Assembly: GCF_039545035.1 (NCBI RefSeq)
Contig: NZ_BAABRO010000005.1
Span: 248,001 to 312,000 of the forward strand
Length of the DNA: 64,000 nt
Direction: 5' to 3'
DNA from: Novipirellula caenicola
Lineage (GTDB): Bacteria > Planctomycetota > Planctomycetia > Pirellulales > Pirellulaceae
Notes under the pieces: model-generated
Told to the model about the DNA's origin: nothing
Database searches by the model: none
What the model saw: only the letters and a program-made list of their open reading frames with translations
Translations under genes and position numbers: made by a program
Shown: positions 28,001 to 36,899 of the stretch, in pieces
How the letters are laid out: each line of letters begins with the position of its first letter
How positions within the stretch are numbered: the stretch's first letter is position 1

Positions 28001-31000
28001 GTTGGCGGATCGCTCGGGAGGTTCGCTTTGGGAGTTTGACTCAAGCAAAGCGATCGATGGCGATCTCAGCGACGCGTTTCGCGAAATCGCGTGGATCGGT
28101 GCCAGCAACCTTGCTGTCACTCACAGCGACGACACCGTTTACTTCGTACGCCGCAACGACGGGGGAAACAACTCCAAAATTGACGGATCCGATGACAACG
28201 GCGAGACCTGGAATCCTGCGCTCGATACCGGCGTCCGGCTGCATTTATACAGCGTCAATATCAACGATCCCGAGGGCGTGCTCACCGATTGGGGCATGAT
28301 CACCGACGCCGAAGGACGGATTCCGTGGCGGATACACAGTCTGTCCGCTGATGCCGCCGCAGGCGAAGTCTACATTTCAGGCGATTGGATCATGAACGAG
28401 TCGGATCCTGTCAATTGGCGTACCTTGCGGCATGCCGGTGATACCTCGGCAAACTACACGCGGCTGATCCGTGGCCAAGCGTTTGCCGTTGCGAAGCTGC
28501 CCGCGATCGCTGATTTAAAGGTGACGGTCAGCGACCACACCACCACCGTGCTACCCGAGGAAACGCTGACTTACACGATCGAAGTCACGAACAAGGGTCC
28601 ATCGGCTGCGAACGATGCCACGCTCAGCAACATTTTTCCTCCAGAATGGTTTGACGTCATGTGGACGGCGGTTGGCAGCGACGGTGCGACCGGATACAGC
28701 CCCGCCGGTACGGGTGCCATTCTTGACACCGGCCTCCAACTACCCGTCGGGGCAACCATCACTTACACGGTTCAAGCCACGGTCGCCGACGATACGCCTC
28801 ATGCAAAACGATTCATCAACACGGCGAGCGTGTTTGACATCAACGCCACCGACATCGACACGAGCAACAATTTCGCGACCGACAACGACACAATTGTCGT
28901 CGACGCGGATAGTCGCTTGGTCGCTCCGGCCCATCGTCTAAACCCCTACCAAGCGACGCTCGATGGGCAGACGCAAGGCTCGGTTTTTGCCTCGGATGGA
29001 AAGGTTTATTTTGTCTCGTCGACCCACGCCCATGACGAAGCGGCGCGTTTGTTCCAATATGATCCCGCCACCGATGTATTGACCATTTTCCCGAAAAACC
29101 TGAGTGAAATTCTCGGCGAAGACGCCGTGACACAAGTCCCACAGGGAGCGATCCGTAGTATCGCCGAAAGCAACGGATGGCTTTATCTGAGCAGCCAACT
29201 CGCCAACGAATCTGACGAAGCCAAGCTCCTCTATACCGGTTCGCATCTGTTCGGCTATCAACTGGGGACACTTGAAACCGGTAGCCCCGTGTTTCGTGAC
29301 TTTGGCATTCTTAAAAATCGCTACTCGAACAATTCGGCGGTGGACGTCAGCCCCGATGATCAATACGTGTGGACGGTCGCTACACCGGTGGCAGATGACG
29401 ACATCGCAACGGGAGGCACGTACGCGTATCGTACATCGATCGCGTCAGGAGTGAGCGAGAAACTCGGGCCGCTGACGACTGCGGGCACGGCACCGCAGAC
29501 CGCTTTGGGATTTCATGTCGACGCACGCGGCGACGCATGGATCACATCCACATTGGCTGACAACCAACTGCACGTCATCCGCCACGACACCGGGGCGATC
29601 GAATCATTTGCCGACGTCTTGCCGTTGATGACCGACGCTCACGATCCCGAACAAATTGCGACATACCAGGACGGTCGTTGGTGGCACTGGAATCATCAAA
29701 TCGATAGCGAGCGATTCCTGTTTACGATGTACGCCGACCCTGTGGTCGCACCGCAGCTTCAAAGCGGCGGTTCGATCTGGGAATTTGACACCAGTAAGAT
29801 TGTCGGCAACGACTTTAGCAATGCATTTCGCCAAGTCGCTTGGATCGGCCCCCACACGTTGGCAATGACCTACAGCGACGGAACCGTGTTCTTTGTGCGT
29901 CGTAACGATGGCGTCCCGGCACCACAAATTGATGCGGTAGCCGATGGCATTTTTTGGGACACGTACTCCGATGAAGGAGTACGACTGCACCTGTACAGCA
30001 TCGACATTAATGATCCCAGCGGTACGATCGTTGACCAAGGCATGATCAGCGACAACGAAGGGCGGGTGCCATGGCGGATCGAGTCGATGTCAGCGAATCT
30101 CCGAGCCGGCCAGGTATATCTGACTGCGGACTTGGTGATGAACGAAAACGATCCTGACCAATGGAAGTCGCTGCGGCACCGTGGCACGGCTGAAAACCTG
30201 TATCAGCAACGCATCCATGGCCAAGTCTTTATGGTCGCGCCGATCATCGTGCCACACGGTGCGAATCTGGAAATCGAGGCGTCCGACTCGATCGATCCCG
30301 TAACCATCGGCGATCAAGTCACCTACCATTACACCATCACCAACCATGGTCTCGATCCTGCGATAAACGTCGTGGTCACCAATCCGTTACCCGAGTCGAC
30401 AACATTCGTATCCGCATCAGCGTCCTATGAGGAAACGGACTCGACCCTCACGTTTAATCTCGGCGACCTTGGCATGGGCGAGTCGACCGAACTATCGATC
30501 ACTCTGCTGACCTCCCAAATTGGCACGCTACACAATACGGTACAGGTCAGTTCGGATACCGAAGAATCCATCACCGCTAACAATACGATCACGGAGACCA
30601 CCACGGTCAACCCGGTCCTCGCCGACCTCGAACTCATGATCACAGACGCATTGGATCCGATCGTGATCGGCGACGACATTGCCTATCAATGGACGCTCAC
30701 CAATCATGGACCTCGTGCGGCATCCAATGTGGTGATCGCCGGTTCGTTTTCCCTCGCCGCCAATTTCGTTTCGTCATCCGTCGGGTTCGATATCGAGGAT
30801 GGTAATTTTGTGACGCGACTCGATCAGATCGCCATCGGCCAGTCGGTGGTCATCGACCTTGTCGTCACCCCAACTCAGATTGGCGAGATGCTTCTCTCTG
30901 CGAGCGTCTCATCCGATACGCTCGACCCCGACCCAAGCAACAACGCGGCTTCGGAATCGACCATCGTCGAACCACTCAAAGCAGATTTGCAGCTGATGGT

Positions 31001-34000
31001 TACAGACGATCTTGATCCTGTGCTCGAAGGCGAGCAGGTTGTCTATTCGGTCATGCTAACCAATCAAGGCCCCCACGCTGCCGTTGACACCATCCTTACC
31101 TCAACCCTACCGTCCAACGCGACGTTTGTCTCCTCGACCGCGTCGTGTTCCCTCGAGAACAATGTAATCCGCTGCGATTTAGGCGATCTAGCCAGCGGCG
31201 AATCGGTACCATTTTCGATCGTCGTAGCCTCTACGTTGCCGGGTGAAATTAGCCACGTGTTCTCGGTGGCGTCGAGCACGCTCGATCCCGACCCAACCGA
31301 TAATATGGCCACCGTGACGACGCAAGTCGATCCGATTTTGGCCGACCTGACCGTTGAACTTATCGAGGATAAAAACCGTGTCGCGTTAGGGCAGGAAATC
31401 ACGTATCACGCCAAAGTCACCAACCACGGCCCTCATCTCGCACAGAACGTTTCTTATACTCAGATACTTCCTTCGGGAATCACGTTCGTTTCGGCGACGA
31501 CGTTGATCTCCAATACGTCCGGCACGCTTACGGGCGACTTAGCAGATTTAGCGGCAGGCGAATTTGTCGAGTTTGACATCGTGGTCACTTCCACGGCATC
31601 GGGCCAAATGCCCAGCACCGCGACCGTTCATTCGGACACTCGTGATCCGGACCCGACAAACAACTCGGTATCGGAACTAACGCTTGTGGCGGGCCCACCT
31701 GGGTCAACGGATGTCGTCTTTGTTAGTTTTTCAAACAGCGGCCGAGTGGATGACATCCCCTATGACGACGAAGACATTCTCGCGTTTGACAGCACCACAC
31801 AGCAATGGTCGCTGTACTTTGATGGATCCCAAGTCGGTTTATCCGGCGGCGATATCGATGCGTTTTATATCCAAGACGATGGCAGTCTGCTGCTTAGCTT
31901 TGATGCGAACATGAACGTCAGCGGTTTAGGACTAGTTCGCGATTCTGACATCGTCAAATTTCGTCCGACCTCGCATGGTGTTTTGACTGCAGGCAGTTTC
32001 GAGTGGTTCTTCGATGGATCCGATGTGGGATTGAGCCCCACCAGCGGCGATGTGGATTCCATCAGTTTCACCCCCGACGGACGCTTGCTGGTTAGCTTGC
32101 TGGGCAATTACCTTCTTCCTGAACTGCCACTCAGCGGCGACGACCTGTTGGTCCTTAACCAAGGCGTCTATGGCATCGACACGTCGGGGGAATGGGCAAT
32201 GTACTTGGACGGATCCGAACTCGGGCTCGAGGGAAACAACGTGCAAGGCGTTTCGGTCGACCATGCCACTGGTGAAATTCACGTTACCACCGCAGACACC
32301 GTCTACAGCGGCGATATCCAAGGCGGAAGCAGTGACGTCCTGACGTTTCTCGAATCCATCAGCAGTGAGTCGTCCTACACGCTGAGCCAGTGGTTCGATG
32401 GATCTGCCCACCGTGTGACCGATGACCAATCATTCGATGGCCTGCAAATCGGGAAATTCACTGGCAACGAAGTCTTCGCTAGCGAAGTGATCTATATGAG
32501 CCCGGCAAGCAATTTGAATGCCGGTGGCTTTTACGTTGCTGACGAAGACATTGTCTACCACGACACTCGCACCGGTGCCTGGCAGCTACTGTTCGACGGC
32601 TCCGACGTCGGCATCAACACCGACGTCAATGCCTTTCACTTGCTCGATGACGGCAGCATGCTGATGAGTTTTAATACGACCACTGCGGTCGCGGGTGTCG
32701 GTTCGGTGCTGCCGCCGGACATTGTTCGTTTTATCCCAACGTCAACCGGCGAGCATACGGATGGTGATTTTGAATTCTATTTTGATGGATCCGACGTCGG
32801 ACTGACCACCTATTACGAAGATGTTGATGCAATCAGCTTGGATCCCGATGGCAACTTGATCGTTAGTGTGAGTGGGCCCTACAGCGTCGAAGGCGTCAGC
32901 GGTACCGATGCTGATCTGCTGAAATTCCATGCCACTTCGCTGGGCTCTGACACCGTGGGAAGTTGGCAATTGCATTTCGATGGTTCGGATTTGGCGATGA
33001 CATCGTCGACCGAGGACATCACGGGCGTTTCAACGCATCCGATCACAGGACAAATCTACTTCACCACGCTTGGGCGTGTCGCAACACCCACCTTCAGCGG
33101 TCTTGGCACCGATGTTCTCACTTGCAGCGACGGCACGGTGGGCGATGATACCACATGTGAGGTATCCGCCCTGTACTCGGCTGCTGCCAACGGATTTTCC
33201 CAATCGCCCGATGCGTTGCACGTCGTCATTCCATCGGACTTAAGCGGCGTCGATCTTGCGGTTGCAATCAGCGTCCCTTCCGAACCGGTTGTCGTTGGCG
33301 ATCAAGTTCGTTTCGCTTTGACGCTCACCAATCACGGCCCCGCCACCGCGGAAAACGTCGTTCTCAGTAACGTGTTGCCACCGCAGGCGTCGTTCGTCAG
33401 TGCATCGCCATCGTATACGCTTGATTCGGGAGTACTGACCTTTGATCTGGGGGACATCGGCAGCGGCGATATCGTGCCATTGGAGATCATCGTTGCGACA
33501 TCGCAGCCAGCCACCCTGGTCAACACCGCCAGCGTCAGCAGCGATAGCGAAGATCGCGTTTCGGCGAACGACACCCGCTCGGCCACCGTGGTGGTCCATC
33601 CGGTGCTTGCCGATTTGGTGGTCACCCAATCCGATGCTTCCGACCCTGTCACTGCCGGTGATACGGTGACGTACCAAATCACGGTCCGCAACGACGGGCC
33701 ACAGCCAGCGGTCGATGTGGTCGTGACCGACACTTTGCCGGCGAACGTTGAACTGGTCTCGACGTCGCTGCCCTATTCCTTCTCCGGCGGAACGTTGACC
33801 TACACGCTTGGGGATCTGGACGTCGGCAGCAGTCGCACGATTGATGTCGAAGTTTTGACTGCCGACACCGGCACGTTGACCAACTCCGTCAATGTGACCT
33901 CCGGCACCGAGGATCCCGACGCTTCTAACAATCCCTCGGTGGAAATGACCGAGGTGAATCCACCTCAAGCGGATCTGCTGGTCACCCTTGACGACTCTGC

Positions 34001-36674
34001 AGATCCTGTCCTGGTCGGCGACAGCTTCCGCTACAACTTGACGGTAACCAATCTTGGTCCTGAGGCTGCAGTCGGCGTAACCTTAAGCAGCGTCTTGCCG
34101 ACCGGAACCCAATTTGTCTCCGCCACATCGGACGGTCAACACGACAGCGGCATCGTCGAGTTCGAACTTGGTGATCTTGCTGTTGGCACGAGCATCGACG
34201 TCAGCATCGACGTCGTCGCAACACAAGCAGGGCAGCTGGAGAGTCATGCGAGCGTAGCGTCGGACACGCTTGATTTGACGCTTGCCAACAACGATGCCAG
34301 TGAGACGACGCACGTTGATCCTCCGCATGCAGACTTGAGTCTTGCGATTAGCGGGGCTGCTGAAACGATCACGGTCGGCGACGAGCTGACCTATCTGTTT
34401 TCGATCACCAACCATGGTCCCGAAGTCGCGACCGGGGTCCGGTTGATTAGTCCACTTGCATCGTCGGTTGACTTGGTTTCATCCTCGGACGTGTTTGCGA
34501 TCACCGATGGTGCAGTGAACTGGGAACTGGGCGATATCGCCAGCGGTCAAACGCGACAAGTCACCCTGACGGTCGCCACGACCGAAACAGGATCGCTGAG
34601 CAACACGGCCACCGTCACATCGGAATTGACGGATTTGAACGAACAGGACAACGCGGCGACGGTCACTTCGCTGGTGCTTGGCGAAGCGTCGGAAAACAAC
34701 GTGACCTTTGTCAGTTTCACGGGTAGCGGGGTGATCGCGGACATCCCGTTTGCCGACGAAGACATCCTGGCGTTCGATAACGTCACCGGTCAATGGTCGA
34801 TGTACTTTGATGGTTCCCAGTTGGGACTCGGTTACTACGATGTCAATGCTTTCCACATCTTAGCCGATAGCAGCATCCTGCTTAGCTTTGATACCACGGC
34901 ACGTGTCACTGAAATCGGATTGATCCGTGACAGTGATATTGTGAAATTCACTCCCACTCATCATGGCGTACTGACTGCGGGGACATTTGAGTGGTTTCTT
35001 GATGGATCCGACGTCGGACTTAGCCCTACCAGCGGTGACGTCGATGCGATCAGCATGACGCCCGATGGACGCTTGATTGTCAGCCCGCCTGGCGACCTGC
35101 AAATCGATGGAGTGACGGCATCCATGGAAGACCTGCTGGTGCTCAACAACAGCGTTTTCGGCTCCAACAGCTCAGGTCAATGGGAGATGTACTTTGATGG
35201 TTCTGACATTGGACTGGCCAACGATAATCTCTGGGGCGTTTCCGTCGACCCAACCACCAACGCCCTTCATTTAGCCTTTGAAAATGAGTTCTCGTTCGGA
35301 GGCATCAGCGGCGAAGCGATTGATATTGTCACCTGCGTCTCCGGCACAACCGGAGACGAAACGACGTGTACCGTGACAGAGCAATTTGACGGCAGCAATC
35401 ATGGCATCGAAAGCCACCATGCCTTCGACGGAATTCAAGTGGGCAGTTTCACCGGTCGCGAGGTGTTTGGCCAGGATGTGATCTACATGAGCTCGATCAA
35501 CGGATTATCGATCGAACATTTGAATGTCGCCGATGAAGACATCTTTTATCACGACACGCGCACCGGTGCATGGAAGCTATTTTTGGATGGATCGGATGTT
35601 GGCATCAATACCGATATCGATGCGTTCGACATCCAAAGTGACGGCAGCGTATTGATGAGTTTTAATGCGTCCACAACTCTCGACGGAATTGGAACCGTCG
35701 ACCGTCCTGATATTGTGCGATTTATCCCGACGACCGTCGGAGCCGAGACGTCGGGCCATTTCGAAATGTTCTTCGATGGGTCCGACGTGGGGCTTACCAC
35801 CTATTACGAAGACGTCGATGCAATCAGCACAACCTCCGCTGGCGATCTGCTACTTAGCACAAGCGGAGGATTCACAGTCGATGGCGTTAGCGGAACCAAT
35901 GCCGACATCCTTCGCTTTACTCCGACGATGCTAGGCGAGCTGACCGCTGGCAGCTGGTCACTTTACTTCGATGGCTCGGATGTTGAATTGACCGCGACTA
36001 GCGAAAATGTGATTGGCGTTTCACAAAGCGAAAATCCACAAGCGATCTATGTGACCACACTGGGGACGAGCGTCACCGGCGACATCAGTGGTTCCGGCGC
36101 CGATATTTTGGCTTGCGTTGCAGACCATTTCTCAGAAGATACCGCTTGCACCGTCGAGATGTTTTACAACGGAGCGACGCAGGGGATTACGCAATCGCTG
36201 GATGCGATTCATGTCAATCCACCAACGATCGTCTCCAATGTTTCGCTGCAGTCCACCGTCCTATCGCCGGCGAACCATTTTGAAACCAGCGGGAATGAAC
36301 TGGCTAGCGCATTGGAGGCCCCAGTTGCCATTAACGCAATTGCCACCAACTCGCTTGCCAATAAGTCACTGGTTGCTCACCCAGCTAGTGCAAACGCATC
36401 GCAACCGGTGTTAGACGTCCCCTGGCCCGCCATCCCTACTCGCCCCATTGCTTCCCGCCCCCCGGCACTCGTCGCTTTCCCACCACCGGTCACTAACGAA
36501 ACAAGCCAAATGAGGTTTGCTCGTTTGGAAAAACCGGGTGCGAGTTTCACGCGGTTGGACGTGCTTGGGCTCTCTATGAATGCAAAAAAACTACCTGCTG
36601 AAAGTAACCGCTCCCCCACCGAAAGTGAGGTAGACGACTTTTTTTCCACCTCTAATTTTCTTGATTGCGTGTAA
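25020..36674 (+). CDS. Giant secreted multidomain protein (LEPR-XLL, permuted beta-helix, DUF11 arrays, beta-propellers)
   Basis: A 3884-aa protein. A basic N terminus is followed by the planctomycete LEPR-XLL motif (LEHLEPRLLLA, residues 25-35), thought to direct export or surface sorting. Order of modules: first half of a putative-Ig (He_PIG-like) domain (37-63); an inserted beta-helix module (about 66-543); second half of the Ig domain and a second Ig domain (545-713); propeller-like domain A (about 716-1160); DUF11 copy 1; propeller-like domain B (about 1299-1740); DUF11 copies 2-5 (1746-2225); an eight-repeat FDGSDVGL propeller (2232-2737); DUF11 copies 6-9 (2743-3220); a second FDGSDVGL propeller (3227-3731); a low-complexity Ala/Pro/Ser tail. 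No catalytic motif was recognised. It is probably a surface adhesin, or a glycan-binding or lyase-like protein. Confidence 0.88.
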   Translation: MLFNRRASQSASVRAGSRLKRQKVLEHLEPRLLLASGNRPPILSRPISDLTLASEVPFVFDLQPVGSVVFGFDVGGKNIAATDNYFSSGVQFFQSWQDVTFTGNTVFNESPYRVAQISDSPSNGAVPGYTWDYNAYITNAERPFIITGGSATTDQWLTRTGFDTHSTFSDAPRGTFASVLPNEYEPGRGHAVVYNWDQLEFVDLDLSSVVPLGVAYEIYNVLDLKGAPVATGVYTGGTISLSMTDVTSPIPLGHTAVAPLVVQKEFGSFVIVADVPAIPATGNEFFVSTGGTPQGDGSLNDPWDLSTAMSHPEAVQPGDTIWILGGTYVGDFTSILSGTPTHPIHVREWPRDEVIIDLNNGSPSRSEVITIEGQHTIYQGFEVFSSDLSSRTTSIPGSWPEDINRGNINVFGDHVKLVNWEIHDLNKGVGFWGRADGGEIYGSLIYNNGWSGPDREHGHGIYSQNEDFDRRFANNILFNQFRHGIKIYGSNAASLKNYQLEGNISFNNGAAGTEGFTGAWQYFVGGGSLAENIIVDNNYAYVSRRPIQELDAGDEVVYTAQQSNGEPLPNWLKFYGDEGFFEGTPSAADIGTIEIELTATDLQGATVTDQFKLTVAPPNLVPTVVAPIEDLTLLRNDPIHLDTSAVFDDPDGDTLTYTLSPQAGGVIPNWIQIDPATGVITGTAVDVGTTILEVTAFDDSGDFVSASFALKVSDELLVNLFPLNPVEAKLDGSWWSSILASDGNVYFGSSTHAHDTAARIFQYDRVTETVTPVGPDLSTIVGEDPTVEVPQGKLHGPFVESDGWLYSSMHLANYWPEAIDAYTGAHVFGYRLGSHEEASGPEFVDFGIPQSRFTTYASVAVDPSGQYVWSFGTPWAAEDVSNQTAHLYRTQIATRSIDDFGEVTAGIPGTRASFGIHVDNRGDAWLAPQFGGDKLYVARAATQTIESFDHALPAMNDSMNPGQRSAYQDGTWIQWGTSIDGERFLFTMADDQAPLADRSGGSLWEFDSSKAIDGDLSDAFREIAWIGASNLAVTHSDDTVYFVRRNDGGNNSKIDGSDDNGETWNPALDTGVRLHLYSVNINDPEGVLTDWGMITDAEGRIPWRIHSLSADAAAGEVYISGDWIMNESDPVNWRTLRHAGDTSANYTRLIRGQAFAVAKLPAIADLKVTVSDHTTTVLPEETLTYTIEVTNKGPSAANDATLSNIFPPEWFDVMWTAVGSDGATGYSPAGTGAILDTGLQLPVGATITYTVQATVADDTPHAKRFINTASVFDINATDIDTSNNFATDNDTIVVDADSRLVAPAHRLNPYQATLDGQTQGSVFASDGKVYFVSSTHAHDEAARLFQYDPATDVLTIFPKNLSEILGEDAVTQVPQGAIRSIAESNGWLYLSSQLANESDEAKLLYTGSHLFGYQLGTLETGSPVFRDFGILKNRYSNNSAVDVSPDDQYVWTVATPVADDDIATGGTYAYRTSIASGVSEKLGPLTTAGTAPQTALGFHVDARGDAWITSTLADNQLHVIRHDTGAIESFADVLPLMTDAHDPEQIATYQDGRWWHWNHQIDSERFLFTMYADPVVAPQLQSGGSIWEFDTSKIVGNDFSNAFRQVAWIGPHTLAMTYSDGTVFFVRRNDGVPAPQIDAVADGIFWDTYSDEGVRLHLYSIDINDPSGTIVDQGMISDNEGRVPWRIESMSANLRAGQVYLTADLVMNENDPDQWKSLRHRGTAENLYQQRIHGQVFMVAPIIVPHGANLEIEASDSIDPVTIGDQVTYHYTITNHGLDPAINVVVTNPLPESTTFVSASASYEETDSTLTFNLGDLGMGESTELSITLLTSQIGTLHNTVQVSSDTEESITANNTITETTTVNPVLADLELMITDALDPIVIGDDIAYQWTLTNHGPRAASNVVIAGSFSLAANFVSSSVGFDIEDGNFVTRLDQIAIGQSVVIDLVVTPTQIGEMLLSASVSSDTLDPDPSNNAASESTIVEPLKADLQLMVTDDLDPVLEGEQVVYSVMLTNQGPHAAVDTILTSTLPSNATFVSSTASCSLENNVIRCDLGDLASGESVPFSIVVASTLPGEISHVFSVASSTLDPDPTDNMATVTTQVDPILADLTVELIEDKNRVALGQEITYHAKVTNHGPHLAQNVSYTQILPSGITFVSATTLISNTSGTLTGDLADLAAGEFVEFDIVVTSTASGQMPSTATVHSDTRDPDPTNNSVSELTLVAGPPGSTDVVFVSFSNSGRVDDIPYDDEDILAFDSTTQQWSLYFDGSQVGLSGGDIDAFYIQDDGSLLLSFDANMNVSGLGLVRDSDIVKFRPTSHGVLTAGSFEWFFDGSDVGLSPTSGDVDSISFTPDGRLLVSLLGNYLLPELPLSGDDLLVLNQGVYGIDTSGEWAMYLDGSELGLEGNNVQGVSVDHATGEIHVTTADTVYSGDIQGGSSDVLTFLESISSESSYTLSQWFDGSAHRVTDDQSFDGLQIGKFTGNEVFASEVIYMSPASNLNAGGFYVADEDIVYHDTRTGAWQLLFDGSDVGINTDVNAFHLLDDGSMLMSFNTTTAVAGVGSVLPPDIVRFIPTSTGEHTDGDFEFYFDGSDVGLTTYYEDVDAISLDPDGNLIVSVSGPYSVEGVSGTDADLLKFHATSLGSDTVGSWQLHFDGSDLAMTSSTEDITGVSTHPITGQIYFTTLGRVATPTFSGLGTDVLTCSDGTVGDDTTCEVSALYSAAANGFSQSPDALHVVIPSDLSGVDLAVAISVPSEPVVVGDQVRFALTLTNHGPATAENVVLSNVLPPQASFVSASPSYTLDSGVLTFDLGDIGSGDIVPLEIIVATSQPATLVNTASVSSDSEDRVSANDTRSATVVVHPVLADLVVTQSDASDPVTAGDTVTYQITVRNDGPQPAVDVVVTDTLPANVELVSTSLPYSFSGGTLTYTLGDLDVGSSRTIDVEVLTADTGTLTNSVNVTSGTEDPDASNNPSVEMTEVNPPQADLLVTLDDSADPVLVGDSFRYNLTVTNLGPEAAVGVTLSSVLPTGTQFVSATSDGQHDSGIVEFELGDLAVGTSIDVSIDVVATQAGQLESHASVASDTLDLTLANNDASETTHVDPPHADLSLAISGAAETITVGDELTYLFSITNHGPEVATGVRLISPLASSVDLVSSSDVFAITDGAVNWELGDIASGQTRQVTLTVATTETGSLSNTATVTSELTDLNEQDNAATVTSLVLGEASENNVTFVSFTGSGVIADIPFADEDILAFDNVTGQWSMYFDGSQLGLGYYDVNAFHILADSSILLSFDTTARVTEIGLIRDSDIVKFTPTHHGVLTAGTFEWFLDGSDVGLSPTSGDVDAISMTPDGRLIVSPPGDLQIDGVTASMEDLLVLNNSVFGSNSSGQWEMYFDGSDIGLANDNLWGVSVDPTTNALHLAFENEFSFGGISGEAIDIVTCVSGTTGDETTCTVTEQFDGSNHGIESHHAFDGIQVGSFTGREVFGQDVIYMSSINGLSIEHLNVADEDIFYHDTRTGAWKLFLDGSDVGINTDIDAFDIQSDGSVLMSFNASTTLDGIGTVDRPDIVRFIPTTVGAETSGHFEMFFDGSDVGLTTYYEDVDAISTTSAGDLLLSTSGGFTVDGVSGTNADILRFTPTMLGELTAGSWSLYFDGSDVELTATSENVIGVSQSENPQAIYVTTLGTSVTGDISGSGADILACVADHFSEDTACTVEMFYNGATQGITQSLDAIHVNPPTIVSNVSLQSTVLSPANHFETSGNELASALEAPVAINAIATNSLANKSLVAHPASANASQPVLDVPWPAIPTRPIASRPPALVAFPPPVTNETSQMRFARLEKPGASFTRLDVLGLSMNAKKLPAESNRSPTESEVDDFFSTSNFLDCV

Positions 36675-36899
36675 CGCAAACTCGACGCAGGGTCCGCAGT
36701 AAACTCGGATATATACACGAAAAACCGAGTCTACCTCTTTAAGAACACAGCAAGAGGGGTGCAGCAACCGCCCCGCTCTACCTAGTCAAACTGGTCTGGT
36801 GCCATCCCTCACAATGCGTAGAATGCGACGCTCTTCGGCCACCGTTAGGCCACCTAAGCCCCTTTTCTTCGATAGGCTCCTATCACTAGGAGAGAGCGA
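36675..36899. promoter_or_regulatory. Gap between the two giant genes with two hairpins
   Basis: The gap holds ACTCGG/CCGAGT arms (36703-36730, 16-base loop) and an imperfect GC-rich hairpin, AGAG-GGG to CCCC-CTCT (36753-36779). Neither is followed by a long T tract, so a terminator is possible but not proven. AGGAGAG just before 36900 is the ribosome binding site of the second giant gene. No clear promoter was seen. Confidence 0.35.

Noticed and set aside
33240-33968. Minus-strand open frame of 242 codons inside the giant gene
   Set aside because: It lies opposite the DUF11 repeats and its low-complexity Gly/Asp/Val content mirrors the repeat coding; no ribosome binding site or family signal.
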